Assembly (NCBI RefSeq): GCF_016616095.2
Contig: NZ_CP067089.2
Span: 248,001-312,000, forward strand
DNA: 64,000 nt
Reading direction: 5' to 3'
DNA from: Breznakiella homolactica
Lineage (GTDB): Bacteria; Spirochaetota; Spirochaetia; Treponematales; Breznakiellaceae
Below, one piece after another: positions 33,488 through 42,196 of this stretch. Made by a program: the position numbers and the translations under genes. A model generated the notes under the pieces. The model saw nothing but the letters and a program-made list of their open reading frames with translations, did not search any database and was not told the DNA's origin. Numbering within the stretch: the stretch's first letter is position 1; every line of letters begins with the position of its first letter.

Positions 33488-34363
33488 ATGGAAAAGGCTA
33501 ACGAAAAAATCGCTATCCGGGTATCCTGGCATACTGTCATCGGGAATGTGCTGCTGTCCGCCTTCAAGCTGGCGGCGGGCATCATAGGACAATCCGCCGC
33601 GATGCTGTCCGACGCGGTGCATTCCCTCTCGGATGTGCTCAGCACGTTTATCGTCATGATCGGCGTAAAAGCGGCGGGCAAGGACGCCGACAAGGAACAT
33701 CCCTACGGACATGAACGCTTTGAAAGCGTGGCCGCAATCATCCTCGCCGTGTTCCTCTGTGTCACGGGTATCGGTATCGGGTACGGCGGGGTGCAGTCCA
33801 TCATCGCGGGCCGCTATGAAACCCTGGCCGTCCCCGGCCTTCTGGCGCTGGTCGCCGCCATCGTATCCATCGCCGTAAAAGAGGCCATGTATTGGTACAC
33901 CCGTGCGGCGGCGAAGAAAATCAATTCCGGAGCCCTCATGGCGGATGCCTGGCATCACCGCAGCGACGCACTGTCCTCGGTGGGCAGCTTCGTTGGGATT
34001 CTGGGCGCCCGGATGGGCTTTCCAGTGCTGGATGCGGTTGCGTGTATTGTGATATGCGTATTCATCGTAAAGGCCGCCGGGACTATTTTTATGGACGCCA
34101 TTAACAAGATGACCGACAAAGCCTGCGATGAAGAAACCGCGGAAGAGATCCGCGGGGTTATCCTGGCCCAGGATAATGTGCGGGGTATCGACCTGCTGCG
34201 GACCCGGTTATTCGGGGATAAAATCTATGTGGATGTGGAAATCAGGGTGGACGGCAGTATTCCGCTTGCCGACGGCCACGGTATTGCCCATGCCGTCCAC
34301 GATGCCATTGAAAGCCGGTTCGGCAATGTGAAGCACTGTATGGTTCACGTAAACCCGCAGTAA
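33488..34363 (+). CDS. Cation diffusion facilitator (CDF) metal exporter
   Basis: A 291-residue CDF transporter with six membrane spans and a cytoplasmic C-terminal domain. Metal-site motifs: SDAVHSLSD in span 2, HPYGHERFE in the loop, and HHRSDALSS in span 5. The C-terminal domain includes GNVKHCMVHVNPQ. CDF proteins export Zn, Fe, Mn, Co or Ni by proton antiport. The ATG at 33488 has GGAGG upstream and is preferred to an in-frame start at 33410 inside the leader structure. The preceding leader suggests Ni/Co as substrates, which is inference. Confidence 0.93.
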   Translation: MEKANEKIAIRVSWHTVIGNVLLSAFKLAAGIIGQSAAMLSDAVHSLSDVLSTFIVMIGVKAAGKDADKEHPYGHERFESVAAIILAVFLCVTGIGIGYGGVQSIIAGRYETLAVPGLLALVAAIVSIAVKEAMYWYTRAAAKKINSGALMADAWHHRSDALSSVGSFVGILGARMGFPVLDAVACIVICVFIVKAAGTIFMDAINKMTDKACDEETAEEIRGVILAQDNVRGIDLLRTRLFGDKIYVDVEIRVDGSIPLADGHGIAHAVHDAIESRFGNVKHCMVHVNPQ

Positions 34364-34603
34364 TCCCGGTGCAATAATGGCCATCTGCGGCTGTATTCTT
34401 TCTTGGCCTTTGATTTTCCGGGCCTTATCCTGCTCCGGCCGGCGGTGGAGAAGGCCGGTTCTTTTTTCAAGAATCCACCGCCGTCTCTTTTTATTGACGA
34501 AATCCAGTACGCCCCCAATCTGTTGATTTTCTTGGCGGCTTAAACTCATGGATGAGGTTTTCCGGAGAGGGGCCAGAGAATTGCCCTGTGGTTGATACCG
34601 GCG

Positions 34604-34632
34604 AAAAAACAGAAGGGGGCGGAGAGCCCCCG
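34604..34632 (-). terminator. Terminator of the MFS gene
   Basis: On the minus strand GGGGGC/GCCCCC with a five-base loop, followed by TTCTGTTTTTT. It begins about 20 bases after the MFS stop. The rest of 34364-34603 shows no gene. Confidence 0.7.
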
Positions 34633-34652
34633 TACAACCGGCGGAAACCGCT

Positions 34653-35879
34653 TCAGGCCGCTTCCGTAAAACCTCTATCCATCCGGCAGACAACCGCCAC
34701 AAGGATCAGCGCGGCGCCGGAGGCGATCATAATCCATGGCAGAGGAAGCGCGTCCGCCATGGTGCCGAATACCGCCATTCCCACCGGCAGGAAGCCGGAG
34801 TACATGGAGCCCAGGAGTCCAAACACCCGGCCCTGCATGGACGGTTCGGTTTGTTCCTGGATGAGGGTTGTGGCTGCCGTCTGCACCATGGTCAGGGCAA
34901 TTCCGTACAGCGCCATCAGCGCGAGGTAGAGGATGAAACTCCTGGAAAGCCCCATGCCTACAGCCAGTACGCCAAAGGCGGCAAGCCCCAGTACCAGGGT
35001 CGTGACCCGGTTCTTAAACCCGCCCCAGGACCCCATGATAAGTCCCCCGGCCATCATCCCCGCAAAGCCGACCAGCTCCACCGCGGTGAGGTACCAGTAG
35101 GTATCGCCGTAGACCCGGACCACCAGCAGCTGGGCAAGGAAGCCCGCGGGAACACACAGGAAGATAAATAGGCCGTAGACAACCAGCAGCCTGCCGATGA
35201 ACCGGTGGGAAAAGGCGTACCTGACACCGAGCTTCATGTCGGCAAAGACCGAGATACTTTCCCCGGGGGCTTCCTGCCTGGGAATGAGCACGCAGGAGAG
35301 AAGCCCGATGCCGAGTACTGCCGTCACAACATCAATCAGCAGCGCTCCCCCCAGGGTGCTGAAGCTGAGGATGACCCCCGCGGCGGCGGGGGCGGCGAAC
35401 TGGACCAGGGACTGCATCGCCGCGTTGATACCGTTGTAGCGCATGAGCTGCTCCTCCGGTACAAGCCGGGGGATTACCGCGTTGACCGCCGGGGTCTGGA
35501 CCCCCGCGCCCAGGGAGCGGATGACCGACATGATCAGAAGACCCCCCAGCAGGGCCGGCTCCGCGGTGATGCGGGGTATGGCTATTATCATGGCCAGGGT
35601 GGCCAGGGCAATTACCCCGTCCGCGGCGATAATCAGCTTTTTCCGGTTATGCCGGTCCGCCCAGACGCCGCCCACAAAGGAAATCAGAAACTGGGGGAGA
35701 TACGAGCAGACCGTAAACGCGGCGAGCCACATACCGGAGGCCGTTTCCAGTGTCGCGTACCATACAATGGTCATCTGTACCAGGGTTGAGCCGAACAGTG
35801 TAATGCACTGGCTGACCAGGAAGGCTATTGTGTTCCGCCGCCACCCGGCCGGCGGTGTTATGGGTTCTGTGTTTTCCAT
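34653..35879 (-). CDS. MFS exporter (MFS_3 type)
   Basis: A 408-residue major facilitator with about 12 membrane spans, of the MFS_3 group that includes macrolide exporters (Mef) and siderophore exporters. The typical segments are FLVSQCITLFGSTLVQMTIVWYA at span 1 (shown in part: SQCITLFGSTLVQ) and GGVWADRHNRKKLII in loop 2-3. Upstream on the same strand is a MerR-type regulator, so drug-inducible expression is plausible. A deleted relative lies at 33005-33170. Substrate unknown. Confidence 0.9.
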   Translation of the reverse strand: MENTEPITPPAGWRRNTIAFLVSQCITLFGSTLVQMTIVWYATLETASGMWLAAFTVCSYLPQFLISFVGGVWADRHNRKKLIIAADGVIALATLAMIIAIPRITAEPALLGGLLIMSVIRSLGAGVQTPAVNAVIPRLVPEEQLMRYNGINAAMQSLVQFAAPAAAGVILSFSTLGGALLIDVVTAVLGIGLLSCVLIPRQEAPGESISVFADMKLGVRYAFSHRFIGRLLVVYGLFIFLCVPAGFLAQLLVVRVYGDTYWYLTAVELVGFAGMMAGGLIMGSWGGFKNRVTTLVLGLAAFGVLAVGMGLSRSFILYLALMALYGIALTMVQTAATTLIQEQTEPSMQGRVFGLLGSMYSGFLPVGMAVFGTMADALPLPWIMIASGAALILVAVVCRMDRGFTEAA

Positions 35880-35949
35880 TATTATACCTCGCTTTCTCTT
35901 AGGGAAACGAATTTACCCAAAAAACGCGAAGTGGTGGTGTACTGGAGGG

Positions 35950-36690
35950 TTATTTTTTCTGTTTCATGCTGCCGAGGATCCGGAGCATTCCGTTGGTGTC
36001 CTCCAGCGCGCCGGAAAGGGAGGTGATGTAGCGGTCGGCCACCGAGATGATGTCTTCCGTTTCTTCCGGCGTATTGAGGGCCAGGAGCAGATCGGTTTCC
36101 CCCTGTGTGACCTGAACCAGCATACGGCGGATGGCCATCTGGGAATACCCGGCGTTCCGTAGAACCGATATGATCAGCAGCCGGTTTGTTTCTTCGGTGC
36201 CGTACTGCCTGCGGTTCCCCTTCCGGAGTACGGAAACAAGGCCGTTGCGCTCCCAGTCCCTCAGGACCTCCATGGTCACGCCGATCAGCGCCGCGGCTTC
36301 CCTTCTGCCCAGGGGCGGGGTGTCTTTCCCGCTCCCGTGTTCCCCGGTCAAAAGCTCTCCGGTAATCCGGACCGCCTCCCGGGCATTGGCGATTTCTCCG
36401 CGGATATGCGCCTGGTATTGGGTTGTTTTGTGTACCGCGTCGTCGGGGTTCCCCGCGGCCGCCGTCTTTACAATGGCAACGGCCTCGTCCCGCAGATTGC
36501 TGTTCAGGATTTCCGCTTTGAACGCCCGCCGGATGAGCCGCAGCTGAAGCAGATGGGTCTCCGAGAAGATTCGATAGCCGTTATCCATCCGGGGGACGGG
36601 CGGCAGAAGCCCCTGTTCCTCATAAAACCGGACCGTATTCGGGTGTATGCCGGCCATGGCGGCGATTTCCGCTGTGCGGAATGTTTTCAT
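35950..36690 (-). CDS. Tandem-HTH MerR-family regulator
   Basis: A 246-residue regulator with two MerR-type helix-turn-helix modules: residues 1-70 (TAEIAAMAGIHPNTVRFYEE) and about 125-190 (RREAAALIGVTMEVLRDWER followed by a second wing). Classical MerR has only the N-terminal one. The C-terminal helix could form the dimer coiled coil. The ATG at 36690 has AGGAGC upstream; the longer in-frame start at 36813 overlaps the neighbouring GNAT. It is 70 bases upstream of the MFS gene on the same strand and is its likely activator. Confidence 0.87.
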   Translation of the reverse strand: MKTFRTAEIAAMAGIHPNTVRFYEEQGLLPPVPRMDNGYRIFSETHLLQLRLIRRAFKAEILNSNLRDEAVAIVKTAAAGNPDDAVHKTTQYQAHIRGEIANAREAVRITGELLTGEHGSGKDTPPLGRREAAALIGVTMEVLRDWERNGLVSVLRKGNRRQYGTEETNRLLIISVLRNAGYSQMAIRRMLVQVTQGETDLLLALNTPEETEDIISVADRYITSLSGALEDTNGMLRILGSMKQKK

Positions 36691-36796
36691 GTTTTCGCGC
36701 TCCTGCGGCGCAAAGCCGTGTATGTTTTTTACATTAATAACTCTGATAGCAGTATACCGCCGGATAGACTTCAGAACAAGCGAACAGCGAGGCCAT

Positions 36797-37267
36797 TTAT
36801 CCGCCGGTGTCAAACACGTAAATCAGTTCGCCATCCTCTTTTCCCGCAAAGGAAAAACGAAGCTTCTCCAGCAGTTTGATGGATGTGGTGTTTTCCGGCA
36901 GTACCCCGGCTTTTATGATCGACCCGACCCGGGCGGCTATCCAAGCCATGATGGCCGTAACCGACTCCGCGGCGTAACCTCTGCGGGCAAATGCCGGATG
37001 AATGGTATACCCAATCCAATACAGAGAGTCATCCTGTTTGAGGTATATATCACCGATGAGTAGTCCGGTGGTGGTGTGGATGATGGCGAATTGTGTACCT
37101 CGAACAAGTGAGGAGTCTCCCAGTAAATCCTGTTCATACTCCTCTTTTGTTTTTCCTTTATAGCCTTGATACCGCATCCAATGCGCGTCGTTGCGGTACT
37201 CCATAAAGCGGGGAATATCGCCAGGTTCAAAATCGCGGATGGTACATCGCTGTGTTTGTATAGTCAT
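36797..37267 (-). CDS. GNAT acetyltransferase (RimJ/RimL-like)
   Basis: A 156-residue GNAT protein. The acetyl-CoA binding motif A is IHPAFARRGYAAESV (about 90-105); motif B is GVLPENTTSIKLLEKLRF. The N-terminus (QRCTIRDFEPGDIPRFMEY) is typical of the RimJ/RimL group, which acetylates amino termini or small amines. It seems to be a stand-alone gene upstream of the MerR/MFS pair. Substrate unknown. Confidence 0.92.
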   Translation of the reverse strand: MTIQTQRCTIRDFEPGDIPRFMEYRNDAHWMRYQGYKGKTKEEYEQDLLGDSSLVRGTQFAIIHTTTGLLIGDIYLKQDDSLYWIGYTIHPAFARRGYAAESVTAIMAWIAARVGSIIKAGVLPENTTSIKLLEKLRFSFAGKEDGELIYVFDTGG

Positions 37268-37419
37268 GGAATTCCGCTAAAAATAGTTTGAGTTTTGGAG
37301 TTCTGCTTTTTTAAGCATGCCGCCTTTCGCGGTACTGCTTGGTTTGACTATAGCATAACCTGGGACAATCCGCTATCGGTAAAATAATCTGGCTGCCGGG
37401 AAAATTATCGTTTTTAAGC

Positions 37420-37450
37420 CCTCCAGAAAAACACAGGGTTTTCCTGGAGG
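37420..37450. terminator. Hairpin in the gap before the hybrid kinase
   Basis: CCTCCAG/CTGGAGG extended by AAAA/TTTT pairing. There is no long T-run outside, so efficiency is uncertain. The remaining 37268-37677 gap has AT-rich sequence, presumably the kinase promoter, and no gene. Confidence 0.45.
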
Positions 37451-37725
37451 ATCCGGATATAGCAGCCCTTGCCCGGATGTGCTGCTTATATGGAGTATCT
37501 TACAACCGGCACTGGTGCGCTTTCGGACCATTTAGACCGTACGGTTCATCAATCAGCTTGCGCAACCGCTTTTTCCCGTGTACTATAGAGGCATATTCTG
37601 TCTTTATAGTTGAATACCGCCAATATCCTATTTAAAAAGCCATAGTAATTAATAACAGAAATAGTATTAAAGAAAGTGTGTTTATTAACGGCTACAGCAC
37701 TGTGCATTTCACCAAACGGTGGAGT

Positions 37726-40410
37726 ATGAGTGGGGAGAGTAGTATTGTGGAAGCTCAGGACAAAGTAGCGGACAGGCAAACGCCGTCGCCGGAACCGCGT
37801 GCCGCTGTTTCGGAACAGCAGCGGCGGGATAAATACATAGGATATCTGCTGAAAGCCCTGCCGGACATCGCCCTGGTGATGGACGCCGATCTCAATGTGG
37901 TCTTATGCACCGAAAGCTACCTCAGGATGATAGGATTACAAGACGCTTCCCCGCTCATCGGGAAATGCCCGTACAGCGATGACGAAAACTATTTCGGCGT
38001 AATCTCAGGCCGGGACCTCAAGGGAATGCTCTTTGAGACCATGCGGAAAAATGAGGTCACCACCCTTGAGATGGAATGCGCCTTCCGGGAGGGCGGCGAC
38101 CTGCGCCGCTACCGGATTGACCACATCCCCCTCTATGACGATACCGGCGTCTGCGACGGGTTAATCATTTCCTTCACCGATATCCACGACCTTTCCTCCG
38201 CGATAAAACGGGCGGAGGACGCGGACAAGGCCAAATCGGAATTTCTGGCTACCATGTCCCACGAAATCCGGACCCCCATGAACGCGGTCAAGGGTCTCTC
38301 CGAACTGCTTTCCCTAACCGAGCTGGATTCCGTCCAGCGGAACTATGTGGATAATGTCATCAGCGCGTCAAACACCCTCCTGGGAATTGTCAACGATATT
38401 CTGGACTTCTCCAAGATCACCGCCAACCGCATTGATTTTATTGAAGAAGCCTACGAGATAAAGGAACTGGTGGCCAGCCTCTGCAATGTTATCAACGTGA
38501 AGGCCGAGGACAAGGGGCTCCTGCTCACGGTGGACATCGCGCCCAACCTGCCCAGCGTACTCTACGGGGATGAATTCCGGATTAAACAAATACTGACCAA
38601 CATCCTGACCAACGCCGTCAAATACACCCACAAGGGATTTGTCCGGCTTTCCTTTGATGTGGAACGCAAGGCCGACAGCGTTGTTCTGATCTGCTCCGTG
38701 GCCGACAGCGGCATCGGCATCCAGGCCGAGGATATGCCGTCCCTGTTTGAGGCGTTTTCCCGGGTAAACCTCCAGGCCAACCGCAGCATCCTGGGAACGG
38801 GCCTGGGCCTTTCCATCGCCCGGCAGCTGGCGGTTACCATGGGCGGCGAGATTGATGTGCAGAGCGTGTTCGGCGAGGGCAGTATCTTTACCGTCCGGCT
38901 TCCCCAGAAAATTGTCAACGGTGAACCCATCGCCTATGTAAACGATCCCTGGGAGAAAAATGTTCTCCTGATTGGGGCCGGGCCGAGAAGCGCCTACATT
39001 GTGTCCATGCTGGAGAGTCTGGGCGTCAAGGGCGCCGCCCGGGCAAGCCACGATATTCCCGGCGGACTTGAGGCGTATACCCACTGCATTTTCAGCGACA
39101 CCGTCCAGGGCGATGTGGTCCGGAGCCTGCGCGGGCAGATGCCGGAGTGCCGCTTCGCCATCCTCAAGGATATCCGCCACGCCATATCCATGCCCGGCAC
39201 CCATGAGACCGTTCTCTACACGCCGCTGTTCGTATTCAGCCTGGCGTCCTTTCTCAACCAGGCAGGCCGGCAGGCCGAACCGGCGGTCAGCGTAAAATCA
39301 TCCGCCGACGAGCTGGCCGTGCGGGATACCATCCTCCTGGTGGTGGATGACAATGAGATAAACCGAATCGTCAGCAGTGAAATGCTCGGCAGCTTTCAGG
39401 CGCAGGTTATCTGCGCCGAGGACGGCTACCAGGCCCTTGAACTCTGCCAGCTCCAGAAATTCGATATCATATTCATGGACCACATGATGCCGGGCAAAGA
39501 CGGCATCGAAACGACCAGAGAGATCCGCCGGGGCGGCGGTCCCAACAGCGAAACGCCTATTCTGGCGCTCACCGCCAATGTGGTGAACAACATGAAGAAC
39601 CTTTACCTCGAAAGCGGTATGAACGATTGTCTCTCAAAGCCCATTGAGCTTTCCGATCTGGAGAGCGCCCTCACCCGGTGGCTGCCCGCCGACAAGATTG
39701 TCGCCGCGGCGCGCGTTGAAAAGGCCGACAGGGCAGGCGCCGATTCGCCGCCGGTGGTCATGTCCCAGAACGACCTGATCAGCGCCATGGACCATTTCGG
39801 CCTGTACTCCTCCGATGTTATGAGCGAGCTGAACGGTGATTTTGACACCTACGTTCAACGGATGAAAGATGCCTCCGGTGTTTTAAGTACCCTGGTGCCC
39901 GCGTTAAAGGACGAGGTGGCAAACCAGAATTGGACCGTTTTTGCTGACGATATCATGTCCCTGCAGAGCACTCTGTACGGCATCGGCGCCCGGGACTGCG
40001 CCGCCCGTTCCCGCCAGCTGTCGGCGGCGGCCCAGAGCGGGAACATCGACTATGTCCACGAAGACTTTTTCAGCCTCATGGGCAATATGTATATGCTGGA
40101 GCAGAAGCTCACGGTAATCGTCCCGGTGGCTCAGGGCGGAAACCTCCGGGAGCTGCCCCTGGGAGTCCCACAATATTTGCACGGCTGCCTCGAAAAACTC
40201 GGGCGCGCCCTGGAGGACAGTGACGCGGAAGATGCTATGGCGCAGATTGCCCACACCGCGGGATACTCCCTGGATATGGATTTGGACATGGCCTTAAAAG
40301 CGGTCAAGGCCGATTTGGAAAACAATGATTTTAAAGCGGCCCGGGCTCACTATACGGAGTTCTTCCGGGAATACACCCGGCGGATAGAGGAAAACGCCGC
40401 CGCGGAATAA
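37726..40410 (+). CDS. Hybrid histidine kinase: PAS-HisKA-HATPase-REC-degenerate HPt
   Basis: About 894 residues, with no membrane span, so a cytoplasmic sensor. Order: PAS-like domain (about 40-160), HisKA with phospho-His H179 (FLATMSHEIRTPMN), HATPase_c (GTGLGLSIARQL), a degenerate receiver-like linker, a receiver with phospho-Asp D585 (FMDHMMPG), and a C-terminal helical region resembling HPt. In that region the expected His is replaced (IMSLQSTLYGIGA), so it cannot be phosphorylated there. The start is uncertain: ATG 37726 has a too-close GGAG; GTG 37747 with GGGGAG upstream is an alternative. The V4R gene follows at once and probably feeds ligand information into the kinase. Confidence 0.9.
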   Translation: MSGESSIVEAQDKVADRQTPSPEPRAAVSEQQRRDKYIGYLLKALPDIALVMDADLNVVLCTESYLRMIGLQDASPLIGKCPYSDDENYFGVISGRDLKGMLFETMRKNEVTTLEMECAFREGGDLRRYRIDHIPLYDDTGVCDGLIISFTDIHDLSSAIKRAEDADKAKSEFLATMSHEIRTPMNAVKGLSELLSLTELDSVQRNYVDNVISASNTLLGIVNDILDFSKITANRIDFIEEAYEIKELVASLCNVINVKAEDKGLLLTVDIAPNLPSVLYGDEFRIKQILTNILTNAVKYTHKGFVRLSFDVERKADSVVLICSVADSGIGIQAEDMPSLFEAFSRVNLQANRSILGTGLGLSIARQLAVTMGGEIDVQSVFGEGSIFTVRLPQKIVNGEPIAYVNDPWEKNVLLIGAGPRSAYIVSMLESLGVKGAARASHDIPGGLEAYTHCIFSDTVQGDVVRSLRGQMPECRFAILKDIRHAISMPGTHETVLYTPLFVFSLASFLNQAGRQAEPAVSVKSSADELAVRDTILLVVDDNEINRIVSSEMLGSFQAQVICAEDGYQALELCQLQKFDIIFMDHMMPGKDGIETTREIRRGGGPNSETPILALTANVVNNMKNLYLESGMNDCLSKPIELSDLESALTRWLPADKIVAAARVEKADRAGADSPPVVMSQNDLISAMDHFGLYSSDVMSELNGDFDTYVQRMKDASGVLSTLVPALKDEVANQNWTVFADDIMSLQSTLYGIGARDCAARSRQLSAAAQSGNIDYVHEDFFSLMGNMYMLEQKLTVIVPVAQGGNLRELPLGVPQYLHGCLEKLGRALEDSDAEDAMAQIAHTAGYSLDMDLDMALKAVKADLENNDFKAARAHYTEFFREYTRRIEENAAAE

Positions 40411-40423
40411 CATGGGGAACGAT

Positions 40424-40936
40424 ATGGAAAAAAACATAACCTTTGACTGGGAACGCCTGGGCAATCTTGAGAAGGGCCGCCAGACCCTGGGGCCCGAAAT
40501 GCCCGTGGCGGTTTATCGGCTTTTACAGTACACCATCAAGGATGAAATCGCCGGGCGGACCTCGGTAGCTGAGGCGGAGGATATTCTCCGCGGCGCCGGA
40601 TACCGGGCCGGCCAGGCCCTGGCCCGGAATATGCTGGACCTGACTTTGGAGGCGGAGGCCTTCGTCGCCCATCTCAAGACTACGCTGCTTGAGCTGAAAA
40701 TCGGCATCCTTAATATAGAAAAGATTGATCTGGGCGCGCTGGAGTTTACCCTCACGGTGGACGAAGATCTGGATTGCTCGGGGCTTCCCGTCACCGGCGA
40801 TACGGTATGCTTTTACGATGAAGGCTTTATAGCCGGCATCTTTACCCTCTATCTCAAGCGGCCTATGCGGGCCGTTGAAATCAGCTGCTGGGGAACCGGC
40901 GCCACGACCTGCCGGTTTGACATTACGCCTAAATAA
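40424..40936 (+). CDS. V4R (4-vinyl reductase) domain sensor protein
   Basis: A 170-residue single-domain protein of the V4R family. It ends with the characteristic DEDLDCSGLPVTGDTVCFYD, EGFIAGIF and a CWGTGATTCRFDI Cys pair. V4R domains bind small ligands or metals and often stand in front of signalling proteins. The ATG at 40424 with GGGGA upstream is preferred over 40412. It lies 13 bases after the hybrid kinase, so the two make an operon and likely a sensory pair. Confidence 0.88.
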   Translation: MEKNITFDWERLGNLEKGRQTLGPEMPVAVYRLLQYTIKDEIAGRTSVAEAEDILRGAGYRAGQALARNMLDLTLEAEAFVAHLKTTLLELKIGILNIEKIDLGALEFTLTVDEDLDCSGLPVTGDTVCFYDEGFIAGIFTLYLKRPMRAVEISCWGTGATTCRFDITPK

Positions 40937-40976
40937 GACAACCAGTTAAAATCGGTGCCCAGGTTTTACCTTTTCT

Positions 40977-41004
40977 TTGCAATCTCCGTCGCCTGTGGTA
41001 TACT
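40977..41004 (+). promoter_or_regulatory. Leaderless-type promoter before a gene remnant
   Basis: The TTGCAA ... TGTGGTATACT arrangement is identical in layout to the promoter of the intact JAB/Rpn-tail gene, with an ATG seven bases after the -10. Confidence 0.6.
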
Positions 41005-41010
41005 TTTTTC

Positions 41011-41074
41011 ATGGTAATAAATCTCAAAATGACCGGGGCTGAATAAGAAAGCAATAGAAAACCTGCGGGAGTAG
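41011..41074 (+). pseudogene. JAB/Rpn-tail gene remnant (start and tail only)
   Basis: After ATGGTAATAAATCTC the sequence jumps to the tail coding for TGAE-KKAIENLRE-like residues (GGGGCTGAATAAGAAAGC) and ends with CTGCGGGAGTAG, as in the intact gene and the 47912 remnant. About 640 bases of the body are deleted. The following 40 bases resemble the 3' flank of the 47912 copy. Confidence 0.68.
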
Positions 41075-41125
41075 GGGTGAGCGGGGATACAGCGGGGAAA
41101 ACGGTGGATGGCGTCCGGATTCTGT

Positions 41126-41662
41126 ATGGATGAGAAAATAATCAGAATAATATACAGCGGACTCGAAGAAAAAATATTGGTCGATAATGATATCCCTGAT
41201 AACTATATCAAATCTGTGATAAAGAACGTAGACAGCCATTTTCGATCGCTGATTACAACAGATATAGATACCATTGAATGGATCTATTGCCTCGTTGGAA
41301 ACATTATAGACCAGCATGAATTTGGACCTGATAAAGAAATAAAACACGGGTCAAAGCATTTTGTGCCGGGAGCAAAAGTATACTGCTTTCCATATCACTG
41401 GGACCCCGGACATGGCCGTATTGTTGTAATAGGAAAGCCCCGCAAGAAATATAGCTATATTAAAGTTGTAATAAGTGTAAATTTCGTTCACAATTTCCGT
41501 TTGAAAAAGGTATATGATAAAGAAATAATACGGGAAATGTATTATGGATTAGGATGGGATAATACTGAACACTCAAAGGAAAAAATAATTGAATGGTCAG
41601 ATTATTTCAATAATAATCCAAAAATGAAAGCCTGCAATCTGTCCGATGAAAAACCGGATTAA
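41126..41662 (+). CDS. Hypothetical protein (178 aa)
   Basis: A soluble AT-rich gene product with no family I recognise. The centre contains HGSKHFVPGAKVYCFPYHWD and GRIVVIGKPRKKYSYIKVVI, which read as a beta-rich domain with possible His/Cys ligands. Met 41126 is chosen because the preceding codons lie in the flank of a gene remnant. Proteins of this size beside other orphan genes are often immunity proteins, but nothing proves that here. Confidence 0.6.
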   Translation: MDEKIIRIIYSGLEEKILVDNDIPDNYIKSVIKNVDSHFRSLITTDIDTIEWIYCLVGNIIDQHEFGPDKEIKHGSKHFVPGAKVYCFPYHWDPGHGRIVVIGKPRKKYSYIKVVISVNFVHNFRLKKVYDKEIIREMYYGLGWDNTEHSKEKIIEWSDYFNNNPKMKACNLSDEKPD

Positions 41663-41700
41663 ATAGCAAGAGTTGTATTTGGGAAAAAATGGGTAAAGAG

Positions 41701-42150
41701 ATGAAAAAATTAATATTTATAACATTAATGATTGTGGTTCTTTCCGGATGTACTGATCATAAAAGCCAAGAAACGGAGAAGTATACATTCCATGTAATGG
41801 ATTACGATAATGATAAGCGAATTATAATTTTCAACGAATTTGAGGAAGAAATAATTAGTTTAATACTATTCGGTGAAACAGATTCCATTGGGCAAATCTA
41901 TGTGAATAATTATAAGGAGTTCTATCTGAATATAGTTAGATATGATGAGACTTTATTTGCTTATGTCATTGGAGATGAAAATGCAAATTATAATACCACT
42001 ACGCATTTATCCAAAGAAGGTTTAACTCTGGATGGGCTAATTGTTGATAGAAATGAGTATTTTGACAATCATGGTGTTAATTATCAATTATTTAGCAACG
42101 GACAAACCAAAACCGAGCCTATTGAGGATAATATTATTATTAAACAATAA
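41701..42150 (+). CDS. Small lipoprotein of unknown function
   Basis: A 149-residue protein with a lipoprotein signal MKKLIFITLMIVVLSGC (Cys17) and a soluble, acidic, beta-rich domain. GGGTAAAGAG stands before the ATG at 41701. It follows the hypothetical gene by 38 bases, and a further secreted protein gene follows. No family recognised; a periplasmic or surface location is likely. Confidence 0.72.
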   Translation: MKKLIFITLMIVVLSGCTDHKSQETEKYTFHVMDYDNDKRIIIFNEFEEEIISLILFGETDSIGQIYVNNYKEFYLNIVRYDETLFAYVIGDENANYNTTTHLSKEGLTLDGLIVDRNEYFDNHGVNYQLFSNGQTKTEPIEDNIIIKQ

Positions 42151-42196
42151 TATCCGCTAATAAAAAAAAGATTATCCCTAAATCAGCAGAGGAATC

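Noticed and set aside
33226..33488. Mn-sensing yybP-ykoY riboswitch before the CDF gene
   Set aside because: The four-stem layout with closing stem competing with the terminator, and the ACAGGAG/GCAGCAG segments, fit the NiCo class better; without a covariance search this stays a preference.
34208..34702. Minus-strand open frame overlapping the CDF 3' end
   Set aside because: Covers the terminator and part of two real genes on opposite strands; Arg/Pro-rich shadow composition.
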